Part shown: positions 33,484 to 41,703 of the stretch, piece after piece
Layout of the letters: each line of letters starts with the position of its first letter
Position numbering within the stretch: the stretch's first letter is position 1
DNA from: Hymenobacter coccineus
GTDB lineage: Bacteria; Bacteroidota; Bacteroidia; Cytophagales; Hymenobacteraceae
DNA: 64,000 nucleotides
Assembly (NCBI RefSeq): GCF_001816125.1
Contig: NZ_MDZA01000426.1
Span: forward strand, 1 to 64,000
Direction of reading: 5' to 3'
Notes under the pieces: model-generated
Databases searched by the model: none
Seen by the model: only the letters and a program-made list of their open reading frames with translations
Told to the model about the DNA's origin: nothing
Made by a program: the position numbers and the translations under genes

Positions 33484-35151
33484 CTACTTGGCGTAGGCCA
33501 CCGAACGCATTTCCCGAATCACGGTGATTTTAATCTGGCCGGGGTACTGCATTTCCTTCTCGATTTTCTGCGAAATCTCGAAGCTCAGCTCCGCGGCGCG
33601 CTCGTCGGTCACGTTCTCGGCGTCCACCATCACGCGCAGCTCGCGGCCGGCCTGGATGGCGAAGCACTGGTTAACACCCTTGAAGGCGCCAGCCGTTTCC
33701 TCCAGCTGCTTGAGGCGCTTGATGTAGCTTTCCATCATCTCGCGGCGGGCCCCCGGGCGCGAGCCCGAAATGGCGTCGCAGGCCTGCACGAGCGGCGAAA
33801 TCATGGCCGTCATCTCCATCTCGTCGTGGTGGGCCCCAATGGCGTTCACCACGTCGGGGTGCTCCTTGTACTTCTTGGCCATCTCCATGCCCAGGATGGC
33901 GTGGGGCAGCTCGGGCTCCTCACTGCTCACCTTGCCGATGTCGTGGAGCAAGCCGGCGCGCTTGGCTTTCTTCACGTCGAGGCCCATCTCGGCGGCCATC
34001 GTGGCGCAGAGGTTGGCTACTTCGCGGCTGTGTTGCAGCAAGTTCTGGCCGTAGGAGGAGCGGAAACGCATCCGGCCCACCATGCGCACCAGCTCGGGGT
34101 GCAGGCCATGAATGCCAAGGTCGATGACGGTCTTCTCCCCAATTTCGATGATTTCCTCCTCGATTTTCTTGGTCGTCTTGGCCACGATTTCCTCCACCCG
34201 GGCGGGGTGGATGCGGCCGTCCTTCACGAGCAAGTGCAGCGAGAGGCGGGCAATTTCGCGGCGCACCGGGTCGAAGCCCGAGATAATGATGGCCTCCGGG
34301 GTGTCGTCCACAATCACTTCCACGCCCGTAGCCGCTTCCAGGGCCCGAATGTTGCGCCCCTCGCGGCCAATGATTTTGCCCTTAATGTCGTCGCTCTCAA
34401 TGTTGAACACCGACACGCAGTTCTCAATGGCGTGCTCCGAAGCGGTGCGCTGAATGGTTTCCAGCACAATCTTCTTGGCATCTTTGGTAGCCGTCAGCTT
34501 GGCCTGCGCCACGGTATCCTTAATGAAGGCCCCGGCTTGGAGCTGGGCCTCGTTCTTGAGCGATTCCACGAGCTGCTCACGGGCCTCGGCGGCGGTGAGG
34601 TTGGCCACGGTTTCGAGCTGGCGCTGCACAGCGTGGAGCTGGGCGTCGGCCTCTTCCTCCTTCTGCTTCAGCTCGGCCAACGTGGCTTCGTGGGCGGCGC
34701 GGCGCTTCTCGTTTTGGTCCTCAATCTTGTCGCGCAGCTGCTGGGTATCGGCCTGGTTTTTCTCGCGGGCCCCTTCTAGTTCCTTCTCCTTGCGCTGCAG
34801 CTGCTCGAGTTGCTTTTGCGTGGTTTCGGTGAGCTTTTTGATGCCCTGCTCCTGCTCCATTACGCCCTGGCGGCGCTGGGTCAGCTCGGCTTCCAACTCG
34901 GCTTTGAGGCGGCGGCTTTCCTGCTCAAACTCGTTGCGCTGCTGGCGGTTTTTGTCCTTCGACTGCTGAATGCGCTCGTCGCGGATGCGGTTGCCTTTTT
35001 CTTCGGCTTCCTGGAGCAATTGTTGGGCCCGCGCTTGCGCCTGGCCCTCAAGGTCTTGCCTGGCTTTGCCGGCCAGCTGCCGGCCCACCACCAGGCCCGC
35101 CACAAGGGCGACCACGGCGGCCAGCAGACAGTATAATAGTATGGTAGACAT
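33484..35151 (-). CDS. rny: Ribonuclease Y
   Basis: A 555-residue membrane-anchored endoribonuclease that initiates mRNA decay. N-terminal transmembrane helix (about 4-24), a long coiled coil (about 30-205), a KH domain ([28 protein letters not shown], about 240-270) and an HD domain (LLHDIGK about 390; HHDE about 430). Length fits the family. Start ATG at 35149-35151 ([10 protein letters not shown]); a 32-nt hairpin ends 4 bases before it. It belongs to the pheT / coiled-coil / zapA / rny unit. Confidence 0.95.
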   Translation of the reverse strand: MSTILLYCLLAAVVALVAGLVVGRQLAGKARQDLEGQAQARAQQLLQEAEEKGNRIRDERIQQSKDKNRQQRNEFEQESRRLKAELEAELTQRRQGVMEQEQGIKKLTETTQKQLEQLQRKEKELEGAREKNQADTQQLRDKIEDQNEKRRAAHEATLAELKQKEEEADAQLHAVQRQLETVANLTAAEAREQLVESLKNEAQLQAGAFIKDTVAQAKLTATKDAKKIVLETIQRTASEHAIENCVSVFNIESDDIKGKIIGREGRNIRALEAATGVEVIVDDTPEAIIISGFDPVRREIARLSLHLLVKDGRIHPARVEEIVAKTTKKIEEEIIEIGEKTVIDLGIHGLHPELVRMVGRMRFRSSYGQNLLQHSREVANLCATMAAEMGLDVKKAKRAGLLHDIGKVSSEEPELPHAILGMEMAKKYKEHPDVVNAIGAHHDEMEMTAMISPLVQACDAISGSRPGARREMMESYIKRLKQLEETAGAFKGVNQCFAIQAGRELRVMVDAENVTDERAAELSFEISQKIEKEMQYPGQIKITVIREMRSVAYAK

Positions 35152-35154
35152 GTA

Positions 35155-35186
35155 GTTATGGTTTTGAAAAGGTTCAATACCATAAC
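35155..35186 (-). promoter_or_regulatory. Leader hairpin directly before the rny start
   Basis: GTTATGGT pairs with ACCATAAC, and inside it TTGAA with TTCAA, closed by a 4-base loop; only one mismatched pair (T opposite T). It ends four bases before ATG, so it would cover the ribosome-landing region. It could control translation or be a site of RNase Y autoregulation. Confidence 0.55.
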
Positions 35187-35278
35187 CGGCAAACTTCCCC
35201 CTGCCGCGCCCGGTGCCGCCCCGCCGATTGCGAAGCTGGGGCCCGAGCGGGGCCAACGTATGCCAGTGCCGCCAGCCG

Positions 35279-35572
35279 CTAGGCCGCCAGCACCACGCCC
35301 GACAATAGCCCGTCTAAGCGGGCCAGGCGCTCGGTCAGCGCCGCGTCGGTACCATCTTTTTCCTTGCTTACCTTCAGCTGGTCGGCCATCGTGGCCAGGG
35401 CCACCATTGCCAGCAAGTCCTGCTTGTCCTGAATGCCGTATTGCTCACGGAATTCGCGCAGCCGTTCGCCCAATTGGCGGCCGGCCAGGCGCAGCCGTTC
35501 TTCGTCGGCCACGTCCACCCGCATGGGGTAGTCGCGCTCGGCAATTCGGATTTTTATGGCTAACTCGCTCAT
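35279..35572 (-). CDS. zapA: Cell division protein ZapA
   Basis: A 97-residue FtsZ-associated protein. [31 protein letters not shown] is the N-terminal strand/turn domain; [33 protein letters not shown] is the coiled-coil dimerisation helix. ZapA crosslinks FtsZ protofilaments at the division ring. Between zapA and rny lies a 127-base spacer. It is 26 bases after the coiled-coil gene. Confidence 0.9.
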   Translation of the reverse strand: MSELAIKIRIAERDYPMRVDVADEERLRLAGRQLGERLREFREQYGIQDKQDLLAMVALATMADQLKVSKEKDGTDAALTERLARLDGLLSGVVLAA

Positions 35573-35598
35573 AAAGCGTCAGTTGAGAAAAAATCGAG

Positions 35599-35895
35599 TT
35601 ATTCCTTCAAATAGGCAAGGCACTTATCCAGTTCGCGGATGTATTCGTTGAGGCGTTGTTTTAATTCGTTGGCGTGGGTGGGCTCCCCAGCTATGGTTTG
35701 CACAAGTTTAACGATATTTTCCTGGTTTTGCCGCTCCTTCAGTTGGCGGTCGCGCTCGCGCACGTCGGCTTGCAGCTGCTGCACGGTGGTGTTGGCATCG
35801 GCCAGCTCCTCGCGCAGCTGCTGATAGGCAGCCACTAAAGTGGTCACCTGCCGTTCCAGGCGGTCGAGTTGCGCAAGCTGTTGGGACGAAGCCAA
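35599..35895 (-). CDS. Coiled-coil protein upstream of zapA
   Basis: A 98-residue protein, nearly all coiled coil: heptads from SSQQLAQLDRLERQV through QLREELADANTTVQQLQADVRERDRQLKERQ, then a short C-terminal helix (NELKQRLNEYIRELDKCLAYLKE). No ATG exists in frame near the coil; TTG at 35893-35895 is the likeliest start, with a GTG at 35964 as alternative. Same position as small coiled-coil genes next to zapA elsewhere in Bacteroidota; a ZapB-like division role is inference. Confidence 0.7.
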   Translation of the reverse strand: MASSQQLAQLDRLERQVTTLVAAYQQLREELADANTTVQQLQADVRERDRQLKERQNQENIVKLVQTIAGEPTHANELKQRLNEYIRELDKCLAYLKE

Positions 35896-35943
35896 GGAGT
35901 AAGTTTTTTTCGGGACGTAAGGTACAGCGCAGGCCACACTTGC

Positions 35944-36010
35944 GCTTGTAGAACGGAGCGGCACTCCGATCCGAGAGCTGCGAGCCAGCTGGTGCTTCGT
36001 TCTACCAAGC
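35944..36010. repeat. Degenerate palindromic element, family B (copy 2)
   Basis: The ends GCTTGTAGAACG and CGTTCTACCAAGC are inverted (one extra base). The inside GAACGGAGCGGCACTCCG resembles the family at 12070-12201. It interrupts the pheT-zapA-rny unit and could form a hairpin in the transcript. Confidence 0.55.
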
Positions 36011-36048
36011 CCGGGCGCGAACGAAAGGCCCCTCTGCTCGGCAACTCC

Positions 36049-38484
36049 CTACTTCCGGATCAGGGCCCCCGCTTGCTGCTCAAACTGCGCAATGAGCCGC
36101 TGCATCACCTGGTCAATAGCCTGTTCGCTGAGCGTCTGGGAAAAGTCCTGCAAGCCGAAGCTCACCGAGTACGACTTCTTGCCCGCGCCCAAGTTGGGGC
36201 CCTCGTACACGTCGAACACGTTCACGCTCTGCAAAAGCTTCTTCTCGGTGCGCAGGGCAATGCGGCGCAGCTGGTCAAAGGTCACGCCCTGGTCCACCAC
36301 CACGCTCAGGTCGCGGCGCACCTCTGGGAACTTGGGCAGCTCGCGGGCCACCAGGGCGGCGCGGTACTTGCGCACCAGGCCGTCCCAGTCCAGCTCGGCG
36401 TACCACACTGGCTGGCCCACGTCGAGGCGCTTGAGCAAGGGCCCCGCCACGGCGCCGGCCTGGGCCACGGGCTGGTTGTGGGCCAGCAGGGCCAGGCCGC
36501 CGGCCAGGTAGGGGTGGTCGGTGGGCTGCTGAGCGGGTTGGGCGTGGCCCAGGGCCCCCAGCACCTGCACCACGGCCCCGGCCAGGTCGGGGAAGGCGGT
36601 TTTGCGGGCCGGGTGCTGCCAGGTTTCGGCGGTGGCGTTGCCGGTTAGGTACAGGGCCAGCACGTTGCGCTCGGCGGTGCTGCCGTCGGCGCGGCGGTGG
36701 TAGGTTTTGCCGAACTCGTAGAGCTTGAGGTCTTTCTGGCGGCGGTTCACGTTGTAGCGCACCGTTTCGAGGCCCGAGGGCAGCAGCGAGGGGCGCAGCA
36801 CGTTCAGGTCGCCGCTGTTGGGGTTGAGCAGGCGCACGATGGCCTCGTCGGGGGCCCCGGGCCCCTCGAAGTAGGCGGCGTTCACCACCGAGTTGGTCAG
36901 AATTTCCGAAAAGCCCTGGCCGCTGAGCAGCGCCGCCACCTTCTGGCGCAGCACCTCGGGGTCGGGGTTCGGGGATTTGGCCAGGAACGTGGCCGAGTTG
37001 TGGGGCCGCAGCGCCACGTTATTATAGCCGTAAATGCGCAGGATTTCCTCGATTACGTCCACCTCGCGGGTCACGTCCACCTTGTGGCGGGGCACGGCTA
37101 ACGTCCACTCTTCCTGGCCCTGCTCGTCGAGTTGCTCAGCTGTTATTTCAATACCCAAGTCGCTCAAAATCTGCCGGATGCGGGCGGGCTCGATGTACTG
37201 GCCCACCAGCCGCTCGACGCGCGGCAGGCGCAGGCGCACGGCCGTGGGGCCCAGCGGCAGCGGGTACACGTCCACAACCGGGGCGGCGGGGCGGGCCCCG
37301 GCTACTTCTTGCAGCAGCAGCGCGGCGCGGTGCAGGGCTGGCAGCACCATATCAGGGTCGGTGCCGCGCTCGAAGCGGAAGGAGGCGTCGGTTTTCAGGC
37401 CGTGGGTTTGGCTGGTGCGGCGCACGGCGGCCGGCGCGAAGTAGGCGCTTTCGAGGAACACGCGGGTGGTGGCCGGGCTCACGCCCGAGGCCTGGCCACC
37501 GAACACGCCGGCCAGGGCCAGCGGGGCCCCGGAGCCGTCGGCCACCACCAGGTCTTCGCCCTTCAGGGTGCGCGCTACGCCGTCGAGGGTCACGAACTGC
37601 TCGCCCTCGGTGGCGCGCTTCACAATGATTTCGTGGCGCGCCAGCCGGTCGGCGTCAAAGGCGTGCAGGGGCTGGCCCAGCTCGTGCAGCACGAAGTTGG
37701 TCACGTCCACCACGTTGTTGATGGGGCTTAGGCCGATGCTGCGCAGGCGGCGCTGGAGCCACTCGGGCGAGGGCCCCACATGCACGTTATCAAGTAGTAA
37801 GCCGGCGTAGCGCGGGCAAGCAGCGGCGTCCTCCACAATCACGCCGATGGCGGTGCCGGCCGTGGTGGGGGCCCGGAACTGGCTCACGTCGGGCAGGTGG
37901 GCGGGCTGGTGCAGCAGGGCGCGCAGCTCGCGGGCCACGCCGTAGTGCGAGGCGGCGTCGGCGCGGTTGGGCGTGAGGCCGATTTCGAAGGCCGTGTCGG
38001 TGCCCAGGCCGAAGTAGTCGGCGGCGGGCGTGCCGTTGGGCAGGTCGGTGTCGAGCACCATGATGCCGGCGTGCGAGGTGCCCAGGCCGATTTCATCCTC
38101 GGCGCAAATCATGCCCTCGGAGGCCGCGCCGCGGATTTTGCTCTTCTTGATTTTGAACGGCTCGCCCGCCGTGGGGTGCAGCGTGGCACCTTCTAGGGCC
38201 ACCACCACGCGTTGGCCGGCGGCCACGTTGGGGGCCCCGCACACGATTTGGCGCGGCGTGCCGTCGCCCACGTCCACGGTGGTCAGGCTGAGCTTATCGG
38301 CGTCGGGGTGCTTTTCGCGGGTGAGCACCGTGCCCAGCACCACGCCGCGCAGCCCGCCGGGAATGCTTTCCAGCTCCTCCAGGCTTTCCACTTCCAGGCC
38401 GGAGCCGGTGAGCAGGGCCCCAACCTCGGCGGCAGTTTTATCGGTGGGAATGAGCGTTTTGAGCCAGTCGAAGGAGATGCGCAT
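36049..38484 (-). CDS. pheT: Phenylalanine-tRNA ligase subunit beta
   Basis: An 811-residue beta subunit. MRISFDWLKTLIP start; tRNA-binding OB domain (about 40-150: VVLGTVLTREKHPDADKLSL, PRQIVCGAPNV); B3/B4 editing domain (VVDVTNFVLHELGQPLHAFDADR); B5 (LRLPRVERLVGQYIEPARIRQIL); catalytic-like core (SGQGFSEILTNSV); C-terminal FDX-ACB (LPKFPEVRRDLSVVVDQGVTFDQL). Normal length. pheS is absent from the window. Start of the leftward unit with coiled-coil gene, zapA and rny. Confidence 0.95.
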   Translation of the reverse strand: MRISFDWLKTLIPTDKTAAEVGALLTGSGLEVESLEELESIPGGLRGVVLGTVLTREKHPDADKLSLTTVDVGDGTPRQIVCGAPNVAAGQRVVVALEGATLHPTAGEPFKIKKSKIRGAASEGMICAEDEIGLGTSHAGIMVLDTDLPNGTPAADYFGLGTDTAFEIGLTPNRADAASHYGVARELRALLHQPAHLPDVSQFRAPTTAGTAIGVIVEDAAACPRYAGLLLDNVHVGPSPEWLQRRLRSIGLSPINNVVDVTNFVLHELGQPLHAFDADRLARHEIIVKRATEGEQFVTLDGVARTLKGEDLVVADGSGAPLALAGVFGGQASGVSPATTRVFLESAYFAPAAVRRTSQTHGLKTDASFRFERGTDPDMVLPALHRAALLLQEVAGARPAAPVVDVYPLPLGPTAVRLRLPRVERLVGQYIEPARIRQILSDLGIEITAEQLDEQGQEEWTLAVPRHKVDVTREVDVIEEILRIYGYNNVALRPHNSATFLAKSPNPDPEVLRQKVAALLSGQGFSEILTNSVVNAAYFEGPGAPDEAIVRLLNPNSGDLNVLRPSLLPSGLETVRYNVNRRQKDLKLYEFGKTYHRRADGSTAERNVLALYLTGNATAETWQHPARKTAFPDLAGAVVQVLGALGHAQPAQQPTDHPYLAGGLALLAHNQPVAQAGAVAGPLLKRLDVGQPVWYAELDWDGLVRKYRAALVARELPKFPEVRRDLSVVVDQGVTFDQLRRIALRTEKKLLQSVNVFDVYEGPNLGAGKKSYSVSFGLQDFSQTLSEQAIDQVMQRLIAQFEQQAGALIRK

Positions 38485-38535
38485 TGGGGAAATTATTTAA
38501 GGACTGAAGGGTTGATTGTTGCCGTTCAGCCCGGG

Positions 38536-38543
38536 CAAAGGTA
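38536..38543 (-). promoter_or_regulatory. -7 box TACCTTTG upstream of pheT
   Basis: An exact TAnnTTTG on the minus strand, 52 bases before the pheT ATG. The -33 element is not clear. Confidence 0.45.
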
Positions 38544-38611
38544 CGGCAGGGCCAAATGACCGAATGGGGCCCCGCGGCGTATCTTAGCCTAGCCCAACGC
38601 ACTTTCCCGCC

Positions 38612-39214
38612 ATGACCCACTTCCCCGATTTTGCCGAAGCCACCGTGTTGCGCGGCGCACTCATCGCCGGGTTCAGCGACGACGAGTTTTTTCAATTCTG
38701 CCAGGAAAACGACTCGGCCCGCATCGAGCGCACCGCCGACCACGAAATCATCATTATGCCCCCCGCCGGCTTCGAATCAAGTTTTAGTAGCGGCCAAGCT
38801 TACGGCAGCCTATATGTATGGCAGCGCCAAACCAAGCTCGGCCGCGCGGTGGAGTCGTCAGCCGGCTACCTGCTGCCCGATGGGGCAGTGCTATCGCCCG
38901 ATGCCTCGTGGGTGAGTTCGGAGCGCCTGGCTACCGTGTCGGCCGCGCAGCTCCAGAAGTTTCCGCCGCTGTGCCCCGATTTTATTATCGAGGTTAAGTC
39001 GCCTTCTGATAGTCTCAAAGGATTGCAAGCCAAAATGGAGCAGTGGCTGCAAAACGGTGTGCGGCTGGGCTTCCTTTTAAACACTGAAACCGAAACGGCC
39101 TATGTGTATGCCCCCGGCCAGCCCATGCAAACCGTGCAAGGCTTTGATAAGGAGCTGAGCGGCGAGCCGGTACTGCCGGGCTTCCGGCTCGATTTGCGGG
39201 AGCTAAAGCGCTAG
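38612..39214 (+). CDS. Uma2-family (DUF820) endonuclease-like protein
   Basis: A 200-residue protein with the restriction-endonuclease-like fold of DUF820: RTADHEIIIMPP, SSAGYLLPDGAVLSPDASWVSSERL, CPDFIIEVKSPSDSLKGLQAKMEQWLQNGVRLGFLLN. The acidic/EVK catalytic residues (PDASW Asp; EVKSPSD) are intact. The family is widespread in Bacteroidota and cyanobacteria in many copies; its biological role is unclear. Single gene, divergent from pheT. Confidence 0.88.
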   Translation: MTHFPDFAEATVLRGALIAGFSDDEFFQFCQENDSARIERTADHEIIIMPPAGFESSFSSGQAYGSLYVWQRQTKLGRAVESSAGYLLPDGAVLSPDASWVSSERLATVSAAQLQKFPPLCPDFIIEVKSPSDSLKGLQAKMEQWLQNGVRLGFLLNTETETAYVYAPGQPMQTVQGFDKELSGEPVLPGFRLDLRELKR

Positions 39215-39256
39215 CCCCGCGCCGGTTTCGCACTTTTCTACTTTGACCTGCCTCTT

Positions 39257-39898
39257 ATGCCCTTTATTAACAAAGGCTTTCACGCCAAGCGGCCCACCGA
39301 GGGCCCTAATAAACTGCCGCCCGGCCAGTACGAAACCCAGGATTTTCCGGTGCTCACGGCCGGGCCCACGCCGCGCATCAACCTGGCCAACTGGGAGTTC
39401 CGGCTTGAGGGTTTGGTGGAAAAACCGGTGAAGTGGAGCTGGAACGAGTTCAACGCGCTGCCGCAGCAGGATTTCAACCCCGACATTCACTGCGTCACGA
39501 AGTGGTCGAAATTCGACACCAAGTGGCGCGGCGTAAGCCTGGATACGCTGCTTGAGCACGTGCAGCTCCAGCCCGAGGCCGAGTTTGCGCTGGCCTTCTC
39601 CTACGGCGGCTACACCACCAACCTGCCGCTGGCCGACCTGCGCAACGGCCAAGCGTTCATTGGCTTGCAATACGAGGGCAAGCCGCTGACGCCCGAGCAC
39701 GGGGGCCCCGCACGGCTGGTGGTGCCGCACCTCTACTTCTGGAAAAGCGCCAAGTGGGTGCAGGGCCTGCGCCTAATGGGGGTGAACAAGCCGGGCTTCT
39801 GGGAGGAGGCGGGCTATAGCATGCGCGGCGACCCGTGGCAGGAGCAGCGCTACGGCAGCGACGACGACGCGGCTGATACCAGCAGCCTCCGCCTGTGA
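39257..39898 (+). CDS. Sulfite oxidase-like molybdopterin oxidoreductase (YuiH type)
   Basis: A 213-residue SUOX-fold domain. Cys79 in DIHCVTKWSKFDTKW is the Mo ligand; LANWEFRLEGLVEKPVKW, FSYGGYTTNLPLADL, GPARLVVPHLYFWKSAKWVQGLRLM and DPWQEQRYG are typical of the small cytoplasmic YuiH group. Its stop overlaps the reductase start as GTGA, so the two form a pair: molybdoenzyme plus flavoprotein electron partner. Substrate unknown (sulfite or other). No signal peptide. Confidence 0.9.
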   Translation: MPFINKGFHAKRPTEGPNKLPPGQYETQDFPVLTAGPTPRINLANWEFRLEGLVEKPVKWSWNEFNALPQQDFNPDIHCVTKWSKFDTKWRGVSLDTLLEHVQLQPEAEFALAFSYGGYTTNLPLADLRNGQAFIGLQYEGKPLTPEHGGPARLVVPHLYFWKSAKWVQGLRLMGVNKPGFWEEAGYSMRGDPWQEQRYGSDDDAADTSSLRL

Positions 39899-40635
39899 GC
39901 CGGCTCGACTGGCAAATCGGCACCGTGACGGCCATAACGCCCGACACGCCGCGGGTTAAAACATTCACCCTCAGCCTATCCCGCTGGACAGCCCACCGCG
40001 CCGGCCAGCACTACGACCTGCGCCTAAGTGCCGCCGACGGCTACCAAACCGAGCGCAGCTATTCCATCGCCTCACCCCCAGAGCAAACCGGCGAAGTTGC
40101 CCTCACCGTGGAGCTGATTGCCGACGGCGAGGTATCGGGCTACCTGCACGAGGGTGTGGCCGTGGGCGACCAGCTGGAGCTGCGGGGCCCCATCGGCGGC
40201 TATTTCGTGTGGCCCGCCGGGGCCCTGGCCGCCCCGCTCCTGCTAGTAGCCGGCGGCTCGGGCGTGGTGCCGCTGATGGCCATGCTGCGCCACCGTCAGC
40301 GCGCTAAGCTGCCCAATCCAGCCGTGCTGCTCTTCAGCATCCGCACGCCGGAAGAGGTTATCTACCAGCAAGAACTGGAAGCAATGGCGGCGGCCGACCC
40401 AGCTTTTACCCTGCTGCTCACCTATACCCGCCAAGCCCCGGCCGGCTGGACCGGCCACCACCGCCGCGTCGATGCCGCCATGCTGGCCGAAGCGGTGGCC
40501 CTCCTGCCCGGGGCCCCGCAGTGCTACGTGTGCGGCCCCACGGGTTTGGTGGAAAGCGTGGCCACGCTGCTGCAAGCCCAAGGCCTGCCCGACGACGCCA
40601 TTCGCACCGAGCGGTTCGGGCCCACGGGCAATTAG
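39895..40635 (+). CDS. Ferredoxin-NADP reductase-type flavoprotein
   Basis: A 246-residue FAD/NAD(P)-binding reductase with GTG start overlapping the previous stop by four bases. FAD-binding RSYSIAS (about 59), ELRGPIGGYF, NAD-binding LLLVAGGSGVVPLMAML (about 118-134), and CYVCGPTGLVESVATLL near the end. It lacks a 2Fe-2S domain. It probably passes electrons between NAD(P)H and the molybdoenzyme upstream. Confidence 0.88.
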   Translation: MSRLDWQIGTVTAITPDTPRVKTFTLSLSRWTAHRAGQHYDLRLSAADGYQTERSYSIASPPEQTGEVALTVELIADGEVSGYLHEGVAVGDQLELRGPIGGYFVWPAGALAAPLLLVAGGSGVVPLMAMLRHRQRAKLPNPAVLLFSIRTPEEVIYQQELEAMAAADPAFTLLLTYTRQAPAGWTGHHRRVDAAMLAEAVALLPGAPQCYVCGPTGLVESVATLLQAQGLPDDAIRTERFGPTGN

Positions 40636-40640
40636 GGGCC

Positions 40641-40748
40641 ACCTCACCCCGCTCTCGTCGGGAGAGGGGTGCCAGCACCTAACCATTATGAATTGAACGA
40701 GCAAATTGAACGCACCCCTCTCCGCCGGAGAGGGGCCGGGGGTGAGGT
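40641..40748. repeat. Palindromic intergenic element, family C (copy 2)
   Basis: ACCTCACCCC and GGGGTGAGGT ends; hairpins GGAGAGGGG / CCCCTCTCC inside. The core GGAGAGGGGTGCCAGCACCT..TTGAACGCACCCCTCTCC closely matches the copy at 19968-20080, with differences mostly in the left hairpin and central spacer. Lies between the convergent reductase and DUF1684 genes. Confidence 0.85.
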
Positions 40749-40767
40749 TCTCCCAGTGCAGAAGGTA

Positions 40768-41373
40768 CTAATCGTGAAACGACTTCTCGCCGGCGGGCAC
40801 GGCGGCCGTTAGGCGGTTTTCGGCGGGTGGCACGGGGCAGCTGTAGCCGTTATTGTAAGCGCAGTACGGGTTATATACCCGGTTGAAATCCAGCACGATG
40901 GTGGTGGCGCCAGCGGCCGGAATAGCGGCATCGAGGTAGCGGCCGCCGCCGTAGGTTTCGCGGCCGTTGCTGGCGTCGGTGAAGGGTACGAACAGGGTGG
41001 AGTCGGTGGTTTTGCGAAACAGGGTGAGCTGCTGGCGCTGGCCGTTCAGGTCGAAGGTGGCACGGCCCCAGGGCGTGTAAGGTTCGGTGCGGCGGTCGGT
41101 CATCTGCATGGCCACCGGGCCCAGGCGGGCCAGGGGCGCGTACTGGGCCGTAACGACGTACTGCTTGTCGGGCGCAAAGTATTTCAGGCTGTCGAACTGC
41201 GGGCGCTGCGCCTCGGTCAGTGGCGACTCGTTGCCGCCACGGAAGGCGCTGTTTTTGGCTTTCCGCGCCACTTGCACTTGGGCAAAATACGGGTCGGGGC
41301 CCTGGGAAATGTCCCACATCGAGAAACCCACCACGGCCATCACACCGCCAATAATTAAAAGCTTAGTTTTCAT
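40768..41373 (-). CDS. DUF1684 protein
   Basis: A 201-residue protein, one N-terminal hydrophobic segment (about 5-20, anchor or signal). DUF1684 features: SPLTEAQRPQFDSLKYFAPDKQYVVTA, LNGQRQQLTLFRKTTDSTLFVPFTDASNGRETYGGGRYLDA, and the ending LDFNRVYNPYCAYNNGYSCPVPPAENRLTAAVPAGEK with two Cys. The family is common in Bacteroidota and Actinobacteria; its function is unknown. Confidence 0.88.
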   Translation of the reverse strand: MKTKLLIIGGVMAVVGFSMWDISQGPDPYFAQVQVARKAKNSAFRGGNESPLTEAQRPQFDSLKYFAPDKQYVVTAQYAPLARLGPVAMQMTDRRTEPYTPWGRATFDLNGQRQQLTLFRKTTDSTLFVPFTDASNGRETYGGGRYLDAAIPAAGATTIVLDFNRVYNPYCAYNNGYSCPVPPAENRLTAAVPAGEKSFHD

Positions 41374-41480
41374 AAAATGGACGTCAGATTTGCACAGCGT
41401 TGACGAGAGGAACTGGGTTTTAACAAGCCACTACTGCTTAACAAAACCACCTCTTCTCATCACCTCAGCGCCGTACAAAA

Positions 41481-41663
41481 TTACTCAGCGCACACGCTGG
41501 CGAAGCTGTAGTGTCTGCGGTCGGTGTAGATGAGGTGGTCGAGCACGGGCAGGTCGAGGAAGTCGCCGGCCTGGCGCAGCTTTTTGGTGAGGGCCAGGCC
41601 GGCGGCGCTGGGCTGGCGGTTGCCGCTGGGGTGGTTGTGCATCAAAATGCTGCTGGCACGTGG
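41481..41663 (-). pseudogene. Truncated copy of the radC 3' end
   Basis: Reads ASSILMHNHPSGNRQPSAAG.. through LPVLDHLIYTDRRHYSFA, i.e. the last 60 or so residues of the RadC at 47594, with near-identical DNA over about 41500-41659. It begins mid-domain without a start codon; a 3-base deletion is visible (TGATG shortened) and the last residues diverge. It keeps the HNHPSG motif but not the rest of the JAB fold or the UPF0758 N-terminal half, so it is not expected to function. Confidence 0.8.
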
Positions 41664-41703
41664 CATAGGTGCTACCATTGGAGCCCCGTACCTTGCTCGC
41701 CTT

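Noticed and set aside
32842-34779. A 645-codon plus-strand frame opposite rny and the amidase
   Set aside because: Composition-driven shadow: rny is certain on the other strand and this frame spans two genes with no recognisable domain.
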